From an uncultured bacterium (GTDB lineage: Bacteria; Bacteroidota; Ignavibacteria; Kapaibacteriales; UBA4661): a DNA stretch of 64,000 nt. The notes under the pieces are model-generated. The model did no database searches and had not been told where the DNA came from. It saw nothing but the letters and a program-made list of their open reading frames with translations. Numbering within the stretch: the first letter of the stretch is position 1; every line of letters starts with the position of its first letter. The stretch is taken from assembly GCA_937899715.1 (NCBI GenBank), contig CALCNX010000048.1, positions 102,507 through 166,506 on the forward strand, read 5' to 3'. The translations under genes and the position numbers were made by a program. Shown here piece after piece: positions 15,788 through 25,245 of the stretch.

Positions 15788-17407
15788 CTAAATCTCAATT
15801 TTCTCCAGAAGCATGAATTGCAGCTCTTGAATTTGCGCTTTGTGAGGCGTGTAGTAGATGTTGTTGTTGCCTCGATCGGTATCTTCCCAGAAGGTTGGCT
15901 CCGCGCTTTCGATACGCTTGCAGATAACATCTACCATGCCGGCAGCTTTCATGGGGTCAATGCCCACAATGTCGTCGGAGATGTCGTCCACAACCATTGC
16001 GGCAAGTTCGTAATCCTGCTGATAGATGTAGAAAAGTGCTAAACCTGCTTGCAATGTGCGCACACCGGAGGTGAAAACGCTGTCGCTTGTGGCATTGGGA
16101 GCTTTCACAAGTAGGTCATCCATTTCGAGGAGTTCGCAGAGAAGCTGGCGCTGAATGTCGCGCTCCCAGCCGAGTTCACTAATCAATATCAAGACTTCTT
16201 TCATCTCAAAGGTGAACACGTCGTTGATAAAAGCAAGTGTCTGCTGCGTTTGGCTATTGCGGAAGATTTCGGAGCCATACATTTTGAGGTAGCGCATGGC
16301 TTTTTTGACCAGTTCTTTGCGGTCATTAAGCGCCAGTTGCTTGATGTAGGTGCTGTAATGGAAGGCAAGATTGTAGAGATTCCGTGCCTCAAGATTGGAA
16401 ACACCATGCTTGAAAGCAGAGCGCATCATGGTATTAAATCGGACAAGCATATATTCCATAAGTACATCGTCGCCAAGTTCCATCACGCTTTCGGCAACGA
16501 GATTAAGTTCTGAGCCGCAAAGGGAAGCAAGGTCGAAGGCATTTTCGTACAAGCATTTATTGTAGGCATCGCCAAGAATACGCAAACACTTGAGTTCGTA
16601 GAACGTCTGGGTGTCTTCTATTTCCTTGAATTGTACTTCAAGCGTTTGGAAGGAAATATCCGTTGCCACCTGAATACTCATCTTGAAAAAGTCAGGATGA
16701 AGCAATTCTTTCACTCTGAGATATTCGCGTATAATGGAACTGATGTTGATAATAATTTGTGCTTGCAGTTCTTTGAAGGTTACGAAGAAGAGAATGTTAT
16801 CTAATTGGTTCAAATACCGAAAGAGTTCTTCTTGCGTCAGCGATGTGTTTTCGCGTAAGCGTAGCCAACGGCGAAGATTAGGTGAGGCAAGGCTTTGGAG
16901 TAGGGCAATATTTTCATTGTAAATCTTGCGAATAATCGTCGAAGGCTTGGTCATCGCAAGAATGTAGTAAATGTAGGGAAACGCCAGAACAAGACTGACG
17001 GGCAAGAGAATGAACGTATTGTAGAGTCCGCTTGAAGGACGAATTTCCATCAATTTCTGGATGACAATGGCGTGCAGAGCGGACAAAACCAGAAACCACG
17101 CATAAAGCAAGCTCCGCCAATCGTTCATATAAACATCAATCATGCGCGGAACAACTTGCGAAGCAATGGTGATAATGACCACGAGTGTCCCGATAATCAT
17201 ACTCACCACTCCAAGCCACGTCTCGGGCGCAAATGACATATCCATGATAACGCTCTGTCCTATCGGCAGAGTAACAAAAGGCATCAGAAACCATGCTCCA
17301 ATGTCTCCCGCAATGATACACGAGGCGACAAAAACAAATGCTATCCAGAAACGGTTTCTTCGTGTATAAAGGACGCTGGCGTAATAGACGTTAAATAACT
17401 GCATCAT
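15788..17407 (-). CDS. Multi-pass membrane protein, possibly DUF2254-like
   Basis: The ATG at 17407 has a GGTGA site upstream and gives 539 residues. The N-terminal third has about four membrane segments (RFWIAFVFVASCIIAGDIGA, ETWLGVVSMIIGTLVVIITI, LLYAWFLVLSALHAIVI and FILLPVSLVLAFPYIYYILA). The rest is a long helical cytoplasmic region with many Leu, Glu and Tyr residues. The membrane part, with IASQVVPRMIDVYMNDWRS between helices two and three, resembles DUF2254, but I am not sure of that family. Function is unknown. Confidence 0.75.
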   Translation of the reverse strand: MMQLFNVYYASVLYTRRNRFWIAFVFVASCIIAGDIGAWFLMPFVTLPIGQSVIMDMSFAPETWLGVVSMIIGTLVVIITIASQVVPRMIDVYMNDWRSLLYAWFLVLSALHAIVIQKLMEIRPSSGLYNTFILLPVSLVLAFPYIYYILAMTKPSTIIRKIYNENIALLQSLASPNLRRWLRLRENTSLTQEELFRYLNQLDNILFFVTFKELQAQIIINISSIIREYLRVKELLHPDFFKMSIQVATDISFQTLEVQFKEIEDTQTFYELKCLRILGDAYNKCLYENAFDLASLCGSELNLVAESVMELGDDVLMEYMLVRFNTMMRSAFKHGVSNLEARNLYNLAFHYSTYIKQLALNDRKELVKKAMRYLKMYGSEIFRNSQTQQTLAFINDVFTFEMKEVLILISELGWERDIQRQLLCELLEMDDLLVKAPNATSDSVFTSGVRTLQAGLALFYIYQQDYELAAMVVDDISDDIVGIDPMKAAGMVDVICKRIESAEPTFWEDTDRGNNNIYYTPHKAQIQELQFMLLEKIEI

Positions 17408-17665
17408 AGCAAATTCACCAGAAAATCTGAAACATCCGTTGGTTGATGGAAAACGACGAGACCGCCATGACATTGCCGCATACTAGCAAGTAGTCTGCTA
17501 TCGTAGGTTGCTATGGCGTGTGCGCTTGTGGTACGTGAGTGGTTACCTAGCAAAGATAAACACTCATTAGCACTCGCCCAAACATTTGTTCGCCATTAGC
17601 AAGAAATGCTCATTTTGTATTTATATGCTACCTTTATGCTGCCTTGTGCTTCTTTGGGAAAATTT

Positions 17666-17696
17666 TTGGAAAGGATAAGTTTTTTCACTAATTTAG
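17666..17696 (+). promoter_or_regulatory. Candidate promoter of the rimP-nusA-infB operon
   Basis: TTG at 17666 (in a TTTTTGG context) and TAATTTAG at 17689 are 20 bases apart. This fits the Bacteroidota pattern TTTG-N19-TAnnTTTG with one mismatch. A transcript starting near 17703 would contain the leader hairpin at 17728. Confidence 0.5.
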
Positions 17697-17727
17697 TGGC
17701 TTGTTCAAACCAACGGTTCTTGTTGTG

Positions 17728-17757
17728 ATGGGCTTTCGTCAGAAAAGCCCATTTTTT
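17728..17757 (+). terminator. Terminator-type hairpin in the rimP leader (likely attenuator)
   Basis: A perfect 9-bp stem ATGGGCTTT/AAAGCCCAT with a 7-base loop is followed by six T and ends 16 bp before the rimP ATG. No gene precedes it on this strand, so it cannot be an ordinary 3' terminator; premature termination in the leader is the simplest reading. Confidence 0.8.
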
Positions 17758-17773
17758 GTATATCCACTTTACT

Positions 17774-18337
17774 ATGAAGGACTTGGCAAAAGATTCGACG
17801 AAAGATATAGCACAGCTACATTCTCAACTGCATCCCGTTGTTGCAGAATGTTGCTTGCAGGGCGGAGCGTACTTGGTTGCGTTGGAGATTCGCGGTAGTC
17901 GTGAACGTCGTATCGTCGAGATTTTCGTGGATAAGCCCGAAGGTATTTCGCTTGATGAATGTGGCGAGTTATCGCATAGCCTTGGTGAGATGTTGGAAGA
18001 GATGAATGCATTTCCATTGGCTTATCGGCTAGAAGTTTCTTCACCGGGCGTGGAAAGACCTCTTCAGTACATCTGGCAGTATGCGCGGAACGTTGGACGG
18101 CTGCTCTTGGCAGAACTTGCCGATGGCACAAGTCTGAAAGGGCGTATCAGTGCTGTGGAAGGCGACGCGATTACCCTCGAAAAACCTGCAAAAAATGGCG
18201 TAAAAAACAGCAAACAGACAAAAACGCCGAATGCTCTCTCAGGTCAAGCCGCTTCAGAAGCAAGCGCATTGCCCATGTTCCCTTTGACATTACCGCACGG
18301 CACAATAAAACGGGCAGTGATAGAGTTAGAGTTTTAA
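17774..18337 (+). CDS. rimP: Ribosome maturation factor RimP
   Basis: The ATG at 17774 gives 187 residues. The N-terminal RimP domain is seen in LHPVVAECCLQGGAYLVALE and RRIVEIFVDKPEGISLDECG, followed by LAYRLEVSSPGVERPLQYIW and a C-terminal SH3-like strand set (LLLAELADGTSLKGRISAVE). A charged insert near residues 140-170 (KNGVKNSKQTKTPNALSG) is unusual. RimP assists 30S subunit assembly. It is the first gene of the classical rimP-nusA-infB-rbfA-truB run. Confidence 0.93.
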   Translation: MKDLAKDSTKDIAQLHSQLHPVVAECCLQGGAYLVALEIRGSRERRIVEIFVDKPEGISLDECGELSHSLGEMLEEMNAFPLAYRLEVSSPGVERPLQYIWQYARNVGRLLLAELADGTSLKGRISAVEGDAITLEKPAKNGVKNSKQTKTPNALSGQAASEASALPMFPLTLPHGTIKRAVIELEF

Positions 18338-18452
18338 GAAAAACAATCATTCTGTTCTATAGCCGCTACGCACAATTTGATATTATTTCGTAGTTTCGTT
18401 CAATACCACATAGAACCTCGTAATTCCTAATTCCTCATTCGTAATTTCTACT

Positions 18453-19916
18453 ATGGCACGGAAAGCAAAACCCAAATTCGACAAAAGTATCATCGTTGAG
18501 GCATTTGCTGAGATGGCGCGAGATCGCGGAATTGACCGTGATGCCCTTCAAAATATCATCAAAGAAACACTGTCGATGCTCGTGCGTAAAAAATACGGTG
18601 AGCGGGCTGAGTTTGATATTGTCGTGAATATGGATAAAGGCGATATTGAGATTTATCGTATTATGAAGGTTGTTGAAACTGTGGAAGACCCTGTGCTGGA
18701 GCTTGCTCAAAGTGAAGCAAATCAAGGCGTAGAGCAATATGATGTCGGAGACGAGTTTCTGGAAGAAATTACGCTTGACAATATCGCAGAAAACTTTGGT
18801 CGCCGTCTTGTCAACACAGCGGGTCAGACATTGAACCAACGGGTACGTGATGTGGAGCGCGAAAACATTAACACGTATTTTGCTGACAAAGCTAATGAAA
18901 TCATTGTTGGCGAAGTCCATCATGTGCGGCGCTCCGATGTGTTTGTCATGCACAACAACGTCGAAATGCGCCTTCCGCGTGAAGAGCAGATTCCTCGTGA
19001 GCGTTATCGCAAAAACGAACCAATTCGGGCAATTATCAAAGAAGTGCGGAAACAGAGTCCATCAGGCGGACCTGATATTATCTTGTCGCGTGCTGATAAT
19101 GCCTTTTTAGCAAAACTTTTTGAAATTGAAATTCCTGAAATTTACGACCGACTTATTGACATCAAAGCAATCGCCCGCGAACCCGGCGAGCGAGCAAAAG
19201 TCGCTGTGCAGTCATTCGATGACCGCATTGATCCCGTCGGTGCGTGCGTTGGCATGAAGGGGATTCGTATTCACGCCATTGTGCGCGAACTCTCGAACGA
19301 AAATATTGATGTTATTAATTATTCCGAAGACCCAGCCACGTTTATCGCACGTGCACTTTCTCCGGCAAAGGTGAAAAATATACAGGTTTCATCAGAAACA
19401 CGTTCTTGTACTGTGCTTGTAGGCGATGACCAAGTCTCGCTCGCTATCGGCAAAAATGGTCAAAATGTGCGCTTGGCATCGCGTTTGACGGGATATTCAA
19501 TTTCGCTTGTCAAAGAGGGTATTGAAGATATTGAACTTATTGAGTTCCGTGACGAGCTTGGTAAAGATCTGTATATGCGTATTATTGAGGCAGAAATTGA
19601 CACCGCCCGTGAGTTCTTGAATGCTGATCCTTCACGTATTCTTTCTATTCCCGGCATGACGAAAGAACTGCTTGTGGAAATGCGCGGTATTATCCTTGAA
19701 GAGTTTGAGGAACGTGAAAACCCAGATATACGCAATTACATCCTTTCGCTTGATTCCATGCCAGTCGCCCCTTCTGCTGACATTGCCAATGTACACAATG
19801 TGGACATAAATCAAGTAGGTAATGTAATGGTACAAGACGCGCCAAGCGGCGATGTACAGAATGGTCATGCACACGCCGAAACGCTTGTTCATGCGCCCGA
19901 CCACGATAATCTCTAA
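18453..19916 (+). CDS. nusA: Transcription termination/antitermination factor NusA
   Basis: A 487-residue NusA. The N-terminal RNA polymerase-binding domain comes first (FAEMARDRGIDRDALQNIIK), then S1 (EIIVGEVHHVRRSDVFVMHN), then KH1 (GACVGMKGIRIHAIVRELSN) and KH2 (SLAIGKNGQNVRLASRLTGY), then a helix-hairpin-helix-like segment (ILSIPGMTKELLVEMRG). E. coli-type acidic repeats are absent; the tail is Asn/Val/Asp rich. NusA controls pausing, termination and rRNA antitermination. Given the leader hairpin upstream of rimP, NusA may regulate its own operon, which is inference. Confidence 0.96.
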   Translation: MARKAKPKFDKSIIVEAFAEMARDRGIDRDALQNIIKETLSMLVRKKYGERAEFDIVVNMDKGDIEIYRIMKVVETVEDPVLELAQSEANQGVEQYDVGDEFLEEITLDNIAENFGRRLVNTAGQTLNQRVRDVERENINTYFADKANEIIVGEVHHVRRSDVFVMHNNVEMRLPREEQIPRERYRKNEPIRAIIKEVRKQSPSGGPDIILSRADNAFLAKLFEIEIPEIYDRLIDIKAIAREPGERAKVAVQSFDDRIDPVGACVGMKGIRIHAIVRELSNENIDVINYSEDPATFIARALSPAKVKNIQVSSETRSCTVLVGDDQVSLAIGKNGQNVRLASRLTGYSISLVKEGIEDIELIEFRDELGKDLYMRIIEAEIDTAREFLNADPSRILSIPGMTKELLVEMRGIILEEFEERENPDIRNYILSLDSMPVAPSADIANVHNVDINQVGNVMVQDAPSGDVQNGHAHAETLVHAPDHDNL

Positions 19917-19982
19917 AATTTACTTTCGGCACACAGCGCGGAGCAAAGCGCCCTCTCGGATATATCACTTTACAATCTTTCT

Positions 19983-22900
19983 ATGGCAAGTATCGGAACA
20001 AAACTTTTCAAAATCGCCTCGCAGATAAATGTCGGCAAGGAAACTATCGTTGCGTTTTTGCAGGCGAAGGGCTTTGCTATTGAGAACAAGGCAACCTCAA
20101 CCCTCACGGGCGATATGGTTGATCTTGTCTTGGGGAATTTTCAGAAAGAGGCTGCCGCCGCATTAAAGCAGCGTGAGAAAGATGCACCTCAAGAATCGCA
20201 TCATGAGGCTCGCCATGACGAGCAACCGCAAAGTGCGGTTGCACCGATACAAAGCCCGGAATCTTCCGTTACCTCTGGTAACCGAGATTTTGAACCAGTC
20301 GAATCAAAAAACATATCCCCAAATGATGTTCTTTCTGTCCCTTCTTTGCCATCTGGTGGCGAAGCCCTACCATCTACCGAAAAGCAAACAGTCACCACGA
20401 ACACAAAAGTTGATAATGGTGCGGCAGTCGGTACGGTGATTCAACTTGATGATTCCTCTTCGCGCAGAAAATCGAAAAAGACCAAAGCTGAAGAACAACC
20501 TCAGCCAAATGTTGAAAAGGCACTTGAAGCAGAAAAGAAAGGCAAAAACACCACTACCGAAAAATCTGCTGCGCCAGAGGTAGTAGCAAACATCCCTTCC
20601 GAAGCTCACGTTCAAGAGAATATTGCCCCGGCGACAATTATAGTTGAGACCTCTCAGCCAGACACTGAGCTTCAAGGAGCGATATTGGGTGAAGATGTTT
20701 CTTTAGTAGCGAAAGATGGCGATAGCATTGGCGCTGACGAAGACATAGACGATGTACATGAAGACCATAGCGAAGAAGGCAAGCGTAAGCGCAAAAAGCG
20801 TATCGGTGAAGTGGAATATTTTGTCGATAATGCGCCATATGCAACGCCCATGCCCACAGGGTTAACAATTCTTGGTAAAATCGAACTTGGTGGTCGTCGT
20901 AGAGATGGTAGTGGTAAAGACGGCAATAAAGCACCGGAACGCGGCGGTAAATCTACCGAGCGTGGCGGTGAAGGACGCGGTGGGGATGGTAAAGCACCTC
21001 GTGCTGGTGGTGACGCACGACCCAAACCCGGTGCTTCGGCAGCAGCAAAGCCAAAAGATTGGACGAAGCCCGGCAGCCCGGCACCTGTGAAAAAATTTGG
21101 TACGGTCGGTGGTGTCATGGCTGGTGCTGCTGGTAGTGCCGCAAATAAGAAGAAACGCAAAAAAGGTAAGCGCGAACAGGTAAGCGCCGTCGAGGTGGAT
21201 AAAGCAATCCGCCGTACATTGTCGGGGCAGGAAGAATCCCAACTTGCGATGCGTAGCAGATTGCGCCGAAGCCGCAAGCAAGAACGTGCCGACGAAATGG
21301 CACACCAAGCCGAACTACGTGAATTAGATGACGCAATTCTGCGCGTTACAGAGTTCATAACGGTTGCTGAACTTGCTGATAATATTGGCGTTCCTACAAA
21401 CGAAATTATTCTCAAGTGTATGAGTCTTGGACTCATGGTGTCTATTAACCAGCGCCTTGAGAAGGATACCATTACGCTTGTGGCTGCTGATTACGGTTTG
21501 GAAGTAGAATTTGAGGATGCTTTTGCTGAAGAGGCACTTGAGGAAGATGACGAAGATGACGAAGAATTCCTCGAACCCCGTGCTCCGATTGTGACCGTCA
21601 TGGGTCACGTTGACCACGGCAAAACCTCGCTTCTGGACTATATTCGTCAGACAAGTGTGGTCAGTGGCGAGTCCGGTGGCATCACACAGCACATTGGTGC
21701 GTACAGCGTGAAAATGAACGACGGGAAATTCATTACATTTCTTGATACTCCCGGACACCAAGCATTTACGGCAATGCGTGCGCGTGGAGCGCAGTTGACC
21801 GACCTTGTGGTACTGGTGGTGGCAGCTGATGACAACGTCATGCCGCAGACCATTGAAGCTATTAGCCATGCTCGCGCAGCTAATGTGCCGATGGTGGTGG
21901 CAATCAATAAAATTGATAAACCTGATGCCAATCCTGACAAAGTCCGCCAACAACTTTCTGACCACAACGTTCTTGTAGAAGAATGGGGCGGTAAGTTTCA
22001 ATCAGCGATGATTTCTGCGAAAAAAGGTACGAACATTGACCAACTTCTTGAGAAAATTCTTCTTGAGGCAGAAATTTTGAATCTTCGCGCCAACCCTGAT
22101 CGTTACGCACGTGGCACGGTTGTCGAGTCAAAAATTGATAAAGGCAAAGGTACTGTGGCAACGGTCGTCGTGCAGAAGGGTACACTTCGTGTAGGTGACC
22201 CATTCCTCTGCGGTATCCATTCTGGTCGCGTCCGAGCGATGTTTAATGAAAACGGCGAGCGCATTGAAGAAGCAATCCCTTCGTCACCCGTACAGATTCT
22301 CGGTTTTGATGGCGTTCCGCAGGCGGGCGATTCATTTGTAGCAATGGAAAGCGAAGTGGAAGCACGAGAAATCGCTACGACGCGCCAACAAATCAAGCGT
22401 GAGCAGGACTTCAAGCGTGTGCGGCACGTTACACTCGACGATATTGCAAGCCGCATCAAAGCAGGCGGTGTACAGGAACTGAAAATCATTCTCAAAGGCG
22501 ACACCGACGGTTCTGTGGAAGCTCTTACGGACTCACTCCAAAAGCTCTCCACCGACGAAGTTAAGGTTTCCATCATTCACCGTGCTGTCGGTTCGATTTT
22601 GGAAGCAGATGTCATGCTTGCTGCTGCCTCCGAGGCGATTATCGTGGGCTTCCACGTGCGCCCGAATCCGCAGGTGTCCAAACTAGCAGAGAACGAAGGC
22701 GTGGATGTGCGCCTATACCGCATCATCTACGACTGTATCAACGAAGTCAAGCTGGCACTTGAAGGAATGCTTCTGCCGGAAATCAAGGAAGAAGTTGTTG
22801 GCGTGGCAGAGGTTCGTGAGGTCTTCAAAATTAGCAAACTTGGTAATATTGCCGGTTGTTATATGCTTGAAGGTAAGATTAACCGTAATGATACCATTCG

Positions 22901-23084
22901 TGTACTCCGCGATGGCTTTGAGGTCTTCACCGGTCGTTTGGCATCGCTTAAGCGTATGAAAGACGATGTGAAGGAAGTTGATGCCGGTTTTGAATGCGGT
23001 ATGTCGGTGGATGGCTTTAACGACATCCAAAGCGGCGACCTCATTGAGGCAGTTCGCAAAACAGAAATTAAGCGTAAGCTCTAA
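19983..23084 (+). CDS. infB: Translation initiation factor IF-2
   Basis: A 1033-residue IF-2 with a very long N-terminal extension. IF2_N-type modules lie at about 1-55 (SQINVGKETIVAFLQAKGF) and at about 450-505 (FITVAELADNIGVPTNEIIL). Between them is a low-complexity linker, Gln/Glu/Pro-rich first and then Gly/Arg/Lys-rich (GRGGDGKAPRAGGDARP). The GTPase core starts near residue 533: G1 GHVDHGKTS, G3 DTPGHQAF, G4 NKID, followed by domains II, III and C2 ending EIKRKL. It loads initiator tRNA on the 30S subunit. rbfA follows after 133 bp. Confidence 0.97.
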   Translation: MASIGTKLFKIASQINVGKETIVAFLQAKGFAIENKATSTLTGDMVDLVLGNFQKEAAAALKQREKDAPQESHHEARHDEQPQSAVAPIQSPESSVTSGNRDFEPVESKNISPNDVLSVPSLPSGGEALPSTEKQTVTTNTKVDNGAAVGTVIQLDDSSSRRKSKKTKAEEQPQPNVEKALEAEKKGKNTTTEKSAAPEVVANIPSEAHVQENIAPATIIVETSQPDTELQGAILGEDVSLVAKDGDSIGADEDIDDVHEDHSEEGKRKRKKRIGEVEYFVDNAPYATPMPTGLTILGKIELGGRRRDGSGKDGNKAPERGGKSTERGGEGRGGDGKAPRAGGDARPKPGASAAAKPKDWTKPGSPAPVKKFGTVGGVMAGAAGSAANKKKRKKGKREQVSAVEVDKAIRRTLSGQEESQLAMRSRLRRSRKQERADEMAHQAELRELDDAILRVTEFITVAELADNIGVPTNEIILKCMSLGLMVSINQRLEKDTITLVAADYGLEVEFEDAFAEEALEEDDEDDEEFLEPRAPIVTVMGHVDHGKTSLLDYIRQTSVVSGESGGITQHIGAYSVKMNDGKFITFLDTPGHQAFTAMRARGAQLTDLVVLVVAADDNVMPQTIEAISHARAANVPMVVAINKIDKPDANPDKVRQQLSDHNVLVEEWGGKFQSAMISAKKGTNIDQLLEKILLEAEILNLRANPDRYARGTVVESKIDKGKGTVATVVVQKGTLRVGDPFLCGIHSGRVRAMFNENGERIEEAIPSSPVQILGFDGVPQAGDSFVAMESEVEAREIATTRQQIKREQDFKRVRHVTLDDIASRIKAGGVQELKIILKGDTDGSVEALTDSLQKLSTDEVKVSIIHRAVGSILEADVMLAAASEAIIVGFHVRPNPQVSKLAENEGVDVRLYRIIYDCINEVKLALEGMLLPEIKEEVVGVAEVREVFKISKLGNIAGCYMLEGKINRNDTIRVLRDGFEVFTGRLASLKRMKDDVKEVDAGFECGMSVDGFNDIQSGDLIEAVRKTEIKRKL

Positions 23085-23100
23085 ATCTATTGTATGGCTC

Positions 23101-23155
23101 AAGTGTTGGGTGTTGAATGGCGCTTTGGTGCTCATTTAGCGCTCAACACTTCCCA
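23101..23155 (+). other. Inverted repeat between infB and rbfA
   Basis: AAGTGTTG near 23101 pairs with CAACACTT near 23147, with inner partial pairing. No T-run follows, so it may be an RNA processing or stability element, not a terminator. Confidence 0.4.
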
Positions 23156-23217
23156 TTTGTAGCCAACAGCTTCTCTTGAATTCTATCTTTTCGGTAGCAA
23201 TTTTATTGTCAAAAACT

Positions 23218-23622
23218 ATGTCTATTCGTACTGAAAAAGTTAGTAGTGAGCTTCGTCAAGCACTGGCAAGACCTCTGGCAGATATTGCTTCAGAAATATC
23301 CGCAGGATTTATTACCGTTACGCACGTGCGGATGTCTCCCGACTTGCGTATTGCACGGGTTTATTTGAGCGTTTTTGGCGGAAAAATTTCACCGGAGCAA
23401 ACAGTAGCAAAGGTAAGCGAGCGAGCGGGAAGCCTGCGTAAACACGTGAACACAAGAGTACGTCTGCGCTTCTCGCCGGAACTGCATTTTTATCTGGATG
23501 ATACACTGGATGCGATAAGCCATATAGAAACACTACTGAAAAATGTTCCTCCTCCGGCAAAAGAGACTGGCGAAGAAACGGGTAATGAAGATGCAAGCGG
23601 CAGTGAGGATTCAGAGGTATGA
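23218..23622 (+). CDS. rbfA: 30S ribosome-binding factor A
   Basis: The ATG at 23218 gives 134 residues. The RbfA KH-type fold is clear: EKVSSELRQALARPLADIAS, GFITVTHVRMSPDLRIARVY, RAGSLRKHVNTRVRLRFSPE and LHFYLDDTLDAISHIETLLK. The tail is acidic (Glu, Gly, Asp, Ser). RbfA helps mature the 16S rRNA 5' end and acts with RimP. The stop overlaps the truB start by four bases (ATGA), indicating coupled translation. Confidence 0.95.
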   Translation: MSIRTEKVSSELRQALARPLADIASEISAGFITVTHVRMSPDLRIARVYLSVFGGKISPEQTVAKVSERAGSLRKHVNTRVRLRFSPELHFYLDDTLDAISHIETLLKNVPPPAKETGEETGNEDASGSEDSEV

Positions 23623-24365
23623 CAGCAACCGATGGAAAAATTCTTACCCGTGAAGTCCTCACTGATGGCGCTGCTTACGGCGCATGGCTCTCTGCGCTAT
23701 CGGAGACGGGCGGCGTTGCACTGGTGGACAAAGATAAAGATTGGACATCATTTGATGTTGTCGCAAAGCTGCGTGGCATTGTGCGAATGAAGAAAATCGG
23801 TCACGCCGGTACGCTCGACCCACTTGCGACAGGACTCTTAATCGTGTGCTTTGGAAAGATGACAAAATCTATCAATGATTTTCAAGAACAAACCAAAGCA
23901 TACCGAGCTGTCGTCAAACTTGGAGCCACCACTAAGACGGACGATGCAGAAGCACCCGAAGAAAATATGGTAGATACCAACGGGCTGACAAGCTCACAGA
24001 TGCAAGATGTTCTGAGTGGCTATGTCGGCGACATTAAACAAATTCCGCCGATGTTTTCTGCAATCAAGAAAAATGGCGTTCCACTCTACAAACTGGCACG
24101 AAAAGGTCATGAAATTGAGCGTGAGCCAAGAAGCGTGAGCATTTATAGCATTGAAATTGAATCGTTAGTACTGCCGCTTTGTACACTTCATATCACTTGT
24201 TCCAAAGGGACGTATATTCGTTCATTGGCACGAGATGTGGGTGCGGCGCTCGGCGTGGGTGGCTATCTGGCAGATTTACGCCGGACAAGTATTGGTGATT
24301 TTTCTGTGGATAATGCGCTTAGAATAAGCGAAATTTCTCAACTTCAGGCGCGGTTGCAGGCATAG
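23619..24365 (+). CDS. truB: tRNA pseudouridine(55) synthase TruB
   Basis: A 248-residue TruB with GVALVDKDKDWTSFDVVAKL, the catalytic aspartate in KIGHAGTLDPLATGLL, QIPPMFSAIKKNGVPLYKLA, and the RNA-binding ITCSKGTYIRSLARDVGAAL block. It makes pseudouridine 55 in the tRNA T loop. The C-terminal PUA domain is absent, as in short TruB forms. It overlaps rbfA by four bases. Confidence 0.96.
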   Translation: MTATDGKILTREVLTDGAAYGAWLSALSETGGVALVDKDKDWTSFDVVAKLRGIVRMKKIGHAGTLDPLATGLLIVCFGKMTKSINDFQEQTKAYRAVVKLGATTKTDDAEAPEENMVDTNGLTSSQMQDVLSGYVGDIKQIPPMFSAIKKNGVPLYKLARKGHEIEREPRSVSIYSIEIESLVLPLCTLHITCSKGTYIRSLARDVGAALGVGGYLADLRRTSIGDFSVDNALRISEISQLQARLQA

Positions 24366-24430
24366 CAGAAGCCTTGTTTGCAAGAAATTGCTATCACATT
24401 ATTCCCCAAGTTTTTACGAATCTTGTTGTT

Positions 24431-25021
24431 ATGAAAATTACTGTTTTTGTCGCAGCACTGCTGGTTTTGACATCACAAACAATCGTTTTTGCACAAGGAA
24501 CCTCTACGACTATGACAACAGGTAGCGTCATGGTCAGCAGTAGCACAACATCGGCAACGCAAAAAGTGAAAGAAACGGTTAAAGCCAAGCCAAGCAAGGC
24601 GCTGCGTGTTTTTTTTGAATCTCGTAATGTTGTTGCACGTCCCGAAGGCTATGAAACATTGCTTACCATAGAAGAAACCGGCGCTGTTCATTTTGCATTT
24701 CACACCGTTTCCGGTCGGCGTGATAGTATTCTTGCACAACTCAAGCCCAAGGAACTTCAAGCACTCAGAAAAGCCTTAAATTTCCCCAAAATGCTTGCCG
24801 CAGAACCCGCACAACGCCTTGTCTATGCGGATTGGATGCAGAGTTTGACGGTGGAAAAAGACGAAAAAAGCAAAACTATTCGCTTTATGGTTGACATCCA
24901 AAAGAAAACAAAAGAGAACGTTGAAAAACACATACAGGAACAGTTTGGTAAAGAAATGACTCGTGAGGTCTGGGAATTTGTCAAGTTAGTGCGTTCAATC
25001 AATGACCGCTTTCGATTCTGA
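24431..25021 (+). CDS. Small exported protein of unknown function
   Basis: The ATG at 24431 gives 196 residues with a signal peptide (MKITVFVAALLVLTSQTIVF, cut after FAQ). A Ser/Thr-rich linker follows (about residues 24-45), then a compact domain (KALRVFFESRNVVARPEGYE, TLLTIEETGAVHFAFHTVSG) and a Lys/Glu-rich helical tail. No family is recognised. It sits 65 bp after truB, probably within the same transcript, with 224 bp to ribF. Confidence 0.7.
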   Translation: MKITVFVAALLVLTSQTIVFAQGTSTTMTTGSVMVSSSTTSATQKVKETVKAKPSKALRVFFESRNVVARPEGYETLLTIEETGAVHFAFHTVSGRRDSILAQLKPKELQALRKALNFPKMLAAEPAQRLVYADWMQSLTVEKDEKSKTIRFMVDIQKKTKENVEKHIQEQFGKEMTREVWEFVKLVRSINDRFRF

Positions 25022-25145
25022 GATAAAAGAAAAACAGGTGCTTCAGGATAAAAAACGAAGGACAAATTAACTGGTAATTTTTGTTGCGCCTTCAAAGCAT
25101 CTATGTAAGGCATTCGCAAATAACGATTTTTTTTTCGCTGGAAAA

Positions 25146-25176
25146 TTTCGTAACTATTCGTAAATTCGTAGCTTTG
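25146..25176 (+). promoter_or_regulatory. Candidate promoter upstream of ribF
   Basis: TAGCTTTG at 25169 matches the Bacteroidota TAnnTTTG element exactly, and TTTCG lies about 19 bases upstream as a weak -33 element. The ribF start is 70 bp downstream. Confidence 0.4.
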
Positions 25177-25245
25177 AAAAATTGTACGCGCTGCTTTCTA
25201 GTACAGTGTTTGTCCAACGCCTTTTCCGAAAGATAGCTTTTGGCT

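Larger units (their letters stand above)
17408..17773. other. Divergent intergenic region with the rimP promoter and leader
   Basis: About 366 bp without a gene between the divergent membrane protein gene and rimP. The right-hand part holds a candidate promoter and a leader terminator, listed separately. The left part shows no clear structure. Confidence 0.6.

Noticed and set aside
20672..21472. 266-residue frame antisense to infB
   Set aside because: Ser/Pro/Arg-rich shadow of the low-complexity IF-2 linker.
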